Part shown: one piece after another, positions 57,986 to 64,000 of the stretch
Layout: each line of letters opens with the position of its first letter
Position numbering within the stretch: the stretch's first letter is position 1
NCBI RefSeq assembly: GCF_900249755.1
Contig: NZ_LT976854.1
Location: 746,574-810,573, forward strand
Origin: Cupriavidus taiwanensis
GTDB taxonomy: Bacteria > Pseudomonadota > Gammaproteobacteria > Burkholderiales > Burkholderiaceae
Length of the DNA stretch: 64,000 nt
Direction of reading: 5' to 3'
Position numbers and translations under genes: made by a program
Notes under the pieces: model-generated
The model's database searches: none
Told to the model about the DNA's origin: nothing
What the model saw: only the letters and a program-made list of their open reading frames with translations

Positions 57986-60196
57986 ATGCCTCTGCACCCG
58001 ACCTTGCGGGCGAAGCCACGCTTTGCCCGCTCCGCGCTGGTTACCCCGCGCGGCCTTTCCCTGACCACCCTTGTGCTGAGCCTGCAAGCCGGCGGCGTGT
58101 TTGCGCAGTCCGGCGAGGCCGCGGCGCCTGCCACGCCGACGGCCGCGGCCGCGGCAGAGCTGCCTGCGGTCACGGTCCGCGCGACCAGCGACGATGAAAC
58201 CGCAACCGGCCCGGTCCATGGCTTTGTGGCGAAACGCAGCGCCACCGCCACCAAGACCGACACGCCGGTGATGGAGACGCCCCAGTCGATCACCGTCATC
58301 ACGCGCGACCGCATGGAGGCGCAGGGCGCGCAGACCGTGCAGCAGGCCATCGGCTATAGCGCCGGGGTCTACGCCGGTCCCTTCGGCAATGACGCGCGCG
58401 GTGACTGGGGCAAGTTCCGTGGCACGGATTTCACGCAGTATCGCGATGGCCTGCTGAACCAGGTCGGCTTCTACAACAACGTGCGCCCCGACGTGTACGC
58501 GCTGGAGCGCATCGACGTGCTGCGCGGGCCTTCGTCGATGCTGTTCGGGCAGGGCGCGGTCGGCGGCATCCTGAACCTGGTCAGCAAGCGCCCGCAGCCG
58601 GAAGCGGCGCGCGAGATCGGCGTGCAGTTCGGCAACTACAACCGCAAGCAGGTGCAGGCCGACCTGACCGGGCCGCTCGATGCGGACGGCAAGTGGCTGT
58701 ACCGCCTGGTGGCGCTGGCGCGCGACAGCGACACGCAGGTGGACTACGTGCAGGACAACCGCTACCTGCTGGCGCCCTCGCTGACATGGCGGCCGAGCCA
58801 GGACACTTCGCTGACGCTGCTGGCCAACTTCCAGCGCGATGTCAGCGGGACCTCGGTCGGCTTCTTCCCGTGGCGTGGCACGCTGTATCCGAACCCGGGC
58901 GGGCAGATTCCCGACCACCTGTTCATCAGCGAACCCGGCTTCGACCGCTATACCGCGGAGCAGCAGTCGGTCGGCTACGAGTTCCAGCACAAGTTCAACG
59001 ACACCGTGACGGTGCGGCAGAACCTGCGTTACTCGCACAGTTCGGTGGATTACCGCAGCATTTACGCGCGATTCAACGATGCCAATCGTGGCTGGGTACC
59101 CGGCAGCAACACGCTGCTGAACCGCACCGTCTACGTGAACCAGCCGACGCTGAATTCCTTTGCGGTGGACACGCAGGCGCAGACCAACTTCCGCACCGGC
59201 CCGGTCCAGCACACGCTGCTGACGGGCGTTGATTACCAGCACGCCGAAATCACCGGAAACACCGGGGTAGGTGGTTCCGCCGCGCCGCTCGATGTGTTCA
59301 ACCCGGTCTACGGCAATTTCACTGCGCCGGGCACGCGCGCGCTGAGCCCCGCCACGCAGGCGCAGACCGGCCTGTACGTGCAGGACCAGCTGGCCTGGAA
59401 CAAGTGGCTGCTGATGCTGGGGCTGCGCTATGACTGGTCGCGCGCCGCGCAGGACAACACGCCTTCGGCCAGCCGCGACGACAGCGAGCTGACCAAGCGC
59501 GCCGGCCTGATGTACCGCTCGGACATCGGCCTGAACCCGTACGTCAGCTACTCCGAGTCGTTCCAGGGGCTGGCCGGGTTCAACAAGGCCAACCAGGCCT
59601 TCAAGCCGCTGCGCGGTTCGCAGTGGGAGGCCGGTATCAAGTACCAGCCGCCGGGCAAGAACGCCACGCTGACCATCGCGGCGTTCGACATGCGCGAGAA
59701 GAACCGCAAGACCGCGGGCGTGGTCAACGGCATTCCGGATTCGGTGCAGGTGGGCGAGGCGCGCACGCGCGGCATCGAGGTGGAGGCACTGGCTTCGCTG
59801 ACCAACCGGCTGGACCTGATCGCGACCTACACCTACCTGGATGCGCGCGTGATCGACGGCAGCGCGGCCGAGGTCGGCAAGAAGCTGGCGAGCACGCCGT
59901 CGAACATGGCATCGCTGTGGGCCAACTATCGCTTCAAGCTGTTCGGGATGCCGGGCTTCGTCGCGGGCGGCGGGCTGCGCTATGTCGGACCCAGCTATGA
60001 CGGCACCGACCAGAACCGGGTGGGCGGCGTGACGCTGTACGACGCGATGATCGCCTATGACCATGGTCCGCTGCGGGTCGCGCTGAATGCCAACAACCTG
60101 TTCGACAAGCAGTTCCTGACCACCTGCCTCGCGCGCGGCGACTGCTACTTCGGCGCGCGCCGCACAGTGGTGGGCAGTGTCACCTATCGCTTCTGA
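57986..60196 (+). CDS. TonB-dependent siderophore receptor
   Basis: A 736-residue ferric siderophore receptor. A long signal peptide ends at VFA near residue 40. The plug (about 75-220) has METPQSITVITRDRME, the siderophore-receptor FRGTDFTQYRDGL and ALERIDVLRGPSSMLFGQGAVGGILNLVSKRP. The barrel ends with NNLFDKQFLTTCLARGDCYFGARRTVVGSVTYRF, with the Cys pair and terminal Phe common in FhuA/FoxA-type receptors. ATG at 57986 follows a GTG at 57983, and either could serve. A Fur-like box lies upstream. Siderophore synthesis genes are absent, so it may take up foreign siderophores. Confidence 0.95.
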   Translation: MPLHPTLRAKPRFARSALVTPRGLSLTTLVLSLQAGGVFAQSGEAAAPATPTAAAAAELPAVTVRATSDDETATGPVHGFVAKRSATATKTDTPVMETPQSITVITRDRMEAQGAQTVQQAIGYSAGVYAGPFGNDARGDWGKFRGTDFTQYRDGLLNQVGFYNNVRPDVYALERIDVLRGPSSMLFGQGAVGGILNLVSKRPQPEAAREIGVQFGNYNRKQVQADLTGPLDADGKWLYRLVALARDSDTQVDYVQDNRYLLAPSLTWRPSQDTSLTLLANFQRDVSGTSVGFFPWRGTLYPNPGGQIPDHLFISEPGFDRYTAEQQSVGYEFQHKFNDTVTVRQNLRYSHSSVDYRSIYARFNDANRGWVPGSNTLLNRTVYVNQPTLNSFAVDTQAQTNFRTGPVQHTLLTGVDYQHAEITGNTGVGGSAAPLDVFNPVYGNFTAPGTRALSPATQAQTGLYVQDQLAWNKWLLMLGLRYDWSRAAQDNTPSASRDDSELTKRAGLMYRSDIGLNPYVSYSESFQGLAGFNKANQAFKPLRGSQWEAGIKYQPPGKNATLTIAAFDMREKNRKTAGVVNGIPDSVQVGEARTRGIEVEALASLTNRLDLIATYTYLDARVIDGSAAEVGKKLASTPSNMASLWANYRFKLFGMPGFVAGGGLRYVGPSYDGTDQNRVGGVTLYDAMIAYDHGPLRVALNANNLFDKQFLTTCLARGDCYFGARRTVVGSVTYRF

Positions 60197-60218
60197 TCCG
60201 CGACCGGCGCGCGCAGAA

Positions 60219-60250
60219 ACGGGCCCCCGGCCGGGGTGGTCAGGGGCCCG
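60219..60250 (+). terminator. GC-rich hairpin after the siderophore receptor gene
   Basis: GGGCCCC and GGGGCCC arms about 15 bases apart can pair just past the receptor stop codon, followed by an A/T-richer GATAAGAATAG. There is no T-run, so termination is only suggested. Confidence 0.35.
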
Positions 60251-60355
60251 ATAAGAATAGAGACGCCCGTCGGCGTCCAGCAATGAGTGTAGTCGGGAAA
60301 ATCGCCATGGCAAGGGCCGCCACGGTTCGGACCATGCAGCTGCCGTAGCCCCGCG

Positions 60356-61042
60356 CTAGTCCGCGTCGGGAATCGGCGCTCCCTGCACTTTGGGTGCCGG
60401 CTCCGCCTGCATGGCGTCTGGCGGCAGCAGCCTGAGGAAGGTGCGCGCAAGCTCGGGATCCCGGCACGTGAGCCAGTCGTCCCACTGCGTGCGCGGCACG
60501 ACCACCACGGCGCGCTTTTCGTCGCCAGGCTTGTGGAAGCGCTGCAGCACCGGATGCTGCGCCGAGTTGACGGTCAGCATGGTGAAGGACAGCGCCTGGT
60601 CCGGCCAGCCGCGCCACAGCCCGGCAATGCCGAAGGCCGGCTCGCCGGGCAGCCAGACGCGCCAGCGCACCGGCTTGCCCGGCGCGCCGCCTGGCCCCGC
60701 AAGGTCCGCCTCATTGTCGGGGTACGCAAACTCGTAGAACGCCGTGGCCGGTATCAGGCAGAGCTGGCCCTGGCGCCAGTAGCGCGCGAAGGCGGGGCGC
60801 TCGCCCACCGTTTCGCTGCGGGCATTGGTGGTGTCGTAGCGCCGTGCGCCCGGTGCAATGCGCGCGCGCGGCACCATGCCGAACGAGGCCAGGCCGGCGC
60901 TGCGGGTACCGTCGTCATCGGCGCGCACGATCGGGGCTGCATAGTCGGGGTAGGTCTCGGCCTTGTACACGCCCGGTGGCGGCTCCACGCCGAAGATTTC
61001 ACGCAGGATGCGGCGCTGGACCGGGGCGTAGTTGGTACACAT
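60356..61042 (-). CDS. SOS response-associated peptidase-family protein (SRAP, YedK/HMCES-like)
   Basis: A 228-residue SRAP protein that covalently traps abasic sites in single-stranded DNA. The initiator Met is followed by C2, the crosslinking cysteine, in MCTNYAP. TTNARSETV, the catalytic Glu in PATAFYEF and the His in QHPVLQRFH are all present. Members protect AP sites during replication. The gene is convergent with the siderophore receptor gene and no SOS box was recognised upstream. Confidence 0.94.
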   Translation of the reverse strand: MCTNYAPVQRRILREIFGVEPPPGVYKAETYPDYAAPIVRADDDGTRSAGLASFGMVPRARIAPGARRYDTTNARSETVGERPAFARYWRQGQLCLIPATAFYEFAYPDNEADLAGPGGAPGKPVRWRVWLPGEPAFGIAGLWRGWPDQALSFTMLTVNSAQHPVLQRFHKPGDEKRAVVVVPRTQWDDWLTCRDPELARTFLRLLPPDAMQAEPAPKVQGAPIPDAD

Positions 61043-61273
61043 GCGCTGTCTCCCTGGGGTGATGCCCGTATCGTGTGGGGCGGGCGGCGCCGCGTCAAGG
61101 CCGCTCCCGGCGCCCGGCCGATGCGGGCCAGGGATGGCAAAAACCGTCAGCCGCGCTGGCGGATTCGGTTATTGCCCGATGGCGTCGCCGTGGCGCACAC
61201 TCTTGCGGCAGCCGGGCGCGGCACCGCGCACCGGCCACCGACTACAAGGCACCAGCCGGATTCAGGAGACACC

Positions 61274-62938
61274 ATGCGCGACTACGCCCAAGCTTTCGAC
61301 GGATTTTCCTATGACGACGCCGTGGCCCGGCAACTGCACGGCAGCCTGGCGGCACTGAACGCCTGCGTCGAATGCTGCGACCGGCACGCGCAGCCCGGCC
61401 GGATTGCGCTGAACTGGGAAGGGCGCAACGGCGATGCGCGCAGCTGGACCTTCGCCGAGCTGCAGGCGCTGTCGGCGCAGTTCGCCGGCTTCCTGCAGGC
61501 GCAGGGCGTGCAGCCGGGCGACCGTGTCGCGGGCCTGCTGCCGCGCAACGCGGAACTGCTGGTGACGATCCTCGGCACGTGGCGCGCCGGCGCGGCGTAC
61601 CAGCCGCTGTTCACCGCCTTTGGGCCCAAGGCTATCGAGCACCGCCTCAATGCGTCGGGCGCGAAGGTGGTGGTGACCGATACCGCCAACCGGCCCAAGC
61701 TGGACGAGGTGGCCGGCTGTCCCGCCATCGTCACCGTGACCGGCCCCCAGGGCAGCGCGGAGCAGCACGCGCTGAACGCGGGCGACTTCAGCTTCTGGGC
61801 CGAGCTGGCACGCCGGCCGGCATCGTTCGCGCCGGTGATGCGGCGCGGCGACGATCCCTTCCTGATGATGTTCACCTCCGGCACCACCGGCCCGGCCAAG
61901 CCGCTGCTGGTGCCGCTGAAGGCCATTGCGGCGTTTGCGGGCTATATGCGCGACGCGATCGACCTGCGCGACGACGACGCGTTCTGGAACCTGGCCGATC
62001 CGGGCTGGGCCTACGGCCTGTACTACGCCGTCACCGGCCCGCTGTCGCTGGGCCATGCCACCACGTTCTACGATGGCCCGTTCAATGTGGACAGCACCTG
62101 CCGCGTGATCCGCAAGTACGGCATCACCAACCTGGCCGGCTCGCCCACGGCCTACCGGCTGCTGATCGCGGCGGGCGAAGCCGTGTCCGGCCCGCTGCGC
62201 GGGCAGCTGCGCGTGGTCAGCAGCGCCGGCGAGCCGCTCAACCCGGAAGTGATCCGCTGGTTCGCCAGCGAGCTGGGCGTGACCATCCACGACCACTATG
62301 GCCAGACCGAACTGGGCATGGTGCTGTGCAACCACCACGCCCTGGCCCATCCGGTGCGCCTGGGCGCGGCGGGCTTTGCCAGCCCGGGGCACCGCGTGGT
62401 GGTGGTCGACGAGGCGCTGCGCGAACTGCCGCCCGGCCAGCCGGGCACGCTGGCGCTGGACCTGAAGCGCTCGCCGATGTGCTGGTTCGGCGGCTACCAC
62501 GGCACGCCCACCAGCGCCTTTGCCGGCGACTACTACCTGACCGGCGATTCCGCCGAGCTCAACGACGACGGCAGCATCAGCTTTATCGGCCGCGCCGACG
62601 ACGTCATCACGACTTCCGGCTACCGGGTGGGACCGTTCGACGTGGAAAGCGCGCTGATCGAGCACCCGGCGGTGGTCGAGGCCGCGGTGATCGGCAAGCC
62701 GGATCCCGAGCGCACCGAACTGATCAAGGCCTTCGTGGTGCTGGACCCGCACTACCAGGGCTCGCCCGAGCTGGCCGAGACGCTGCGCCTGCACGTGCGC
62801 CAGCGCCTGGCCGCCCACGCCTATCCGCGCGAGATCGAGTTCGTCGCCGAGCTGCCCAAGACCCCCAGCGGCAAGGTCCAGCGCTTTATCCTGCGCAACC
62901 AGGAAGTGGCGCGCGCACGGCAGGCGGCCGGCGCCTGA
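61274..62938 (+). CDS. AMP-dependent acyl-CoA synthetase
   Basis: A 554-residue ANL-family synthetase, activating a carboxylic acid to acyl-AMP and then acyl-CoA. The P-loop is MFTSGTTGPAKPLL. The A5 motif is HDHYGQTELGM, A7 is YYLTGDSAELNDDG, A8 is RADDVITTSGYRVGPFDVESAL, and the catalytic lysine is in PKTPSGKVQR. The form is that of acetyl-/medium-chain acyl-CoA synthetases without the long Acs N-terminus. AGGAGAC lies before the ATG at 61274. It stands alone between SRAP and the BON protein, so its acid is unknown. Confidence 0.93.
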   Translation: MRDYAQAFDGFSYDDAVARQLHGSLAALNACVECCDRHAQPGRIALNWEGRNGDARSWTFAELQALSAQFAGFLQAQGVQPGDRVAGLLPRNAELLVTILGTWRAGAAYQPLFTAFGPKAIEHRLNASGAKVVVTDTANRPKLDEVAGCPAIVTVTGPQGSAEQHALNAGDFSFWAELARRPASFAPVMRRGDDPFLMMFTSGTTGPAKPLLVPLKAIAAFAGYMRDAIDLRDDDAFWNLADPGWAYGLYYAVTGPLSLGHATTFYDGPFNVDSTCRVIRKYGITNLAGSPTAYRLLIAAGEAVSGPLRGQLRVVSSAGEPLNPEVIRWFASELGVTIHDHYGQTELGMVLCNHHALAHPVRLGAAGFASPGHRVVVVDEALRELPPGQPGTLALDLKRSPMCWFGGYHGTPTSAFAGDYYLTGDSAELNDDGSISFIGRADDVITTSGYRVGPFDVESALIEHPAVVEAAVIGKPDPERTELIKAFVVLDPHYQGSPELAETLRLHVRQRLAAHAYPREIEFVAELPKTPSGKVQRFILRNQEVARARQAAGA

Positions 62939-63115
62939 GCCCTGCCGCCGGCTGGTGCCGGCGGGTAGCGGCCGGGCCGGTGGCGGACCGCTTCCTATAA
63001 TGAGGAAGCGGTTGCCGGGGTCCCGGGGGTGAAGGAGGCCGCGGCGCCGCTCCCGCGCGCCTGCAGGCAGGGGCGCGCTTCCTCCATCTCCAGACCAACC
63101 GGCGAGGCGAACAAC

Positions 63116-63847
63116 ATGCAGAGTAGCGAAGCGGTGCTGACGCAGGCGCGCGCAGCCCTGGCCCATGTGCCCTATCAGGGCCATGTCCTCCATCCCACCA
63201 TCCAGTTGCGGCTCTCGGACGGGGCGCTGATCCTCGAAGGCGAAGTGGCCGATATCGTCGACAAGACCCGGGCCGCGGCGACGCTGCGGCGCGTGGACGG
63301 CGTCACCAGCGTGATCGACCACCTGCGCGTGGCCAACGGCGGCGCCCCGGTGGGCGACGGCGAACTGCGCGACGCGGTGTGCGAGCGGCTGCTCAATGCC
63401 GTCGAGTTCCGCAATTGCAAGATTTGCGCACGCGTCAAGGGCAAGCCGGAGGCCATGCGCGAGCCGGTGAACGAACGCAACGGGTGGATCGAAGTCGCGG
63501 TGCAGGACGGCGTGGTGACGCTGTGGGGGCAGGTGATCAGCCTGTCGCACATGCGCCTGGCCGGGGTGCTGGCGTGGTGGTCGGGCGGTTGCCGCTGCGT
63601 GGTCAATGAACTGGTCGTGGCACCCGCCGAGATCGACCGCGACGATGAAATCACCGAGGCGCTGATGCTGGTGCTGGAGACCGACCCCTTCGTCGATGCG
63701 GGACAGATCAGCGCGCGGACCCAGGACCGCGTGGTGACGCTGGAGGGGTGCGTCAACAACGAGCGCACGCGCCGCCAGGCCGAGCGCGATGCGTGGTACG
63801 TGCAGGGCGTGGAGGACGTGGTCAACCACATCTCGCTGCGCGCCTGA
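63116..63847 (+). CDS. BON-domain protein
   Basis: A 243-residue protein with two to three BON (OsmY-type) domains: about 10-75 (IQLRLSDGALILEGEVADIVDKTRAAATLRRVDGVTSVIDHL), about 85-165 (IEVAVQDGVVTLWGQVISLSHM) and about 175-243 (ISARTQDRVVTLEGCVNNERTRRQAERDAWYVQGVEDVVNHI). BON domains bind membranes or partner proteins, often under stress. No signal peptide is evident. The ATG at 63116 was preferred because the upstream frame is Arg/Pro-rich. Confidence 0.88.
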   Translation: MQSSEAVLTQARAALAHVPYQGHVLHPTIQLRLSDGALILEGEVADIVDKTRAAATLRRVDGVTSVIDHLRVANGGAPVGDGELRDAVCERLLNAVEFRNCKICARVKGKPEAMREPVNERNGWIEVAVQDGVVTLWGQVISLSHMRLAGVLAWWSGGCRCVVNELVVAPAEIDRDDEITEALMLVLETDPFVDAGQISARTQDRVVTLEGCVNNERTRRQAERDAWYVQGVEDVVNHISLRA

Positions 63848-63864
63848 GCGCCGGCACGCGGGCG

Positions 63865-64000
63865 CTACCGGTGCGCGCCGCGCTGCGCGACGGTGTCTTC
63901 CATGCGCCAGTAGCGCCGCCGCGCCCGCAAGGCAAAGCGGGCGCGGTAGTCCGACATCGACATGCCCGCGCTGCGCTGGAACAGCCGGCGGAACGCGGCG
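63865..64000 (-). CDS. C-terminal end of an AraC-family regulator (partial, cut by window edge)
   Basis: Reading the minus strand into the window, a frame runs from the edge to a TAG at 63865-63867. It gives AFRRLFQRSAGMSMSDYRARFAL and a basic tail. This is the second helix-turn-helix end and closing motif of AraC/GlxA-type regulators. The rest of the gene lies to the right of the window. Confidence 0.75.
   Translation of the reverse strand, partial: AAFRRLFQRSAGMSMSDYRARFALRARRRYWRMEDTVAQRGAHR

Overview
The window is a GC-rich stretch of beta-proteobacterial DNA that most resembles a Cupriavidus/Ralstonia-type replicon, probably a secondary chromosome. This is inferred from four Bug-type (TctC) periplasmic receptors, a BvgA/BvgS-like two-component set, the tyrosine catabolism genes, two TonB receptors and the codon bias. 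No rRNA, tRNA, CRISPR array or intact insertion sequence was seen. Gene density is high, and both ends cut through genes.

Layout. 1-2.3 kb: a possible partial gene, a Bug receptor, an AraC regulator and a VOC protein. 2.3-9.6 kb: a minus-strand operon for a TtuC-type tartrate/malate dehydrogenase, glycerate 2-kinase, pyruvate kinase, enolase and a Bug receptor. A LysR regulator is divergent, with a perfect inverted repeat between. Together they would carry tartrate/glycerate through 2-phosphoglycerate and PEP to pyruvate. 9.7-13.2 kb: FAD monooxygenase, AraC regulator, VOC protein and an isochorismatase-fold protein lacking its catalytic residues. 13.3-22.4 kb: an acyl-CoA catabolic island (two CaiB-type CoA-transferases, acyl-CoA dehydrogenase, two crotonases, MaoC hydratase, quinone-oxidoreductase-like enzyme, Bug receptor, TetR regulator) around one compact divergent promoter with a palindrome. 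This part looks less GC-rich than its surroundings. 22.5-26 kb: TonB receptor with a Fur-like box, and another Bug receptor.

26-31 kb: MipA/OmpV outer-membrane protein and a PaoABC-type molybdenum aldehyde oxidoreductase. 31-35.8 kb: aromatic amino acid module (aminotransferase, permease, hpd) with a divergent Lrp-type regulator and a clear terminator after tyrB. 35.8-39.7 kb: a split phosphorelay of hybrid kinase, BvgA-like response regulator and separate HPt protein. 39.9-42 kb: small membrane protein, TetR regulator, patatin-like lipase. 42.1-46.9 kb: a four-gene operon of AtsA-like sulfatase, formylglycine-generating enzyme, NlpA/MetQ-like binding protein and YkgJ-type cysteine-cluster protein. 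The sulfatase motif is CAVTR instead of CxPxR.

47-52.3 kb: YceH, a cNMP-binding/thioredoxin-reductase-like fusion, an Ada protein with a degenerate zinc site, a 2OG-Fe(II) oxygenase and an NTF2-like protein. 52.4-57.4 kb: exported M20 dipeptidase, peroxiredoxin-glutaredoxin hybrid with an OxyR-like site, a pyridine nucleotide-disulfide oxidoreductase and a TetR regulator. The likely operator of that TetR, AGACAG-RT-CTGTCT, occurs in its own promoter and twice before the NTF2-like gene. 57.4-64 kb: solitary BrnA-like antitoxin, siderophore receptor, SRAP protein, acyl-CoA synthetase, BON-domain protein and the end of an AraC gene.

All calls come from reading the translations and DNA by eye. 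Substrates are mostly inferred from family and context.
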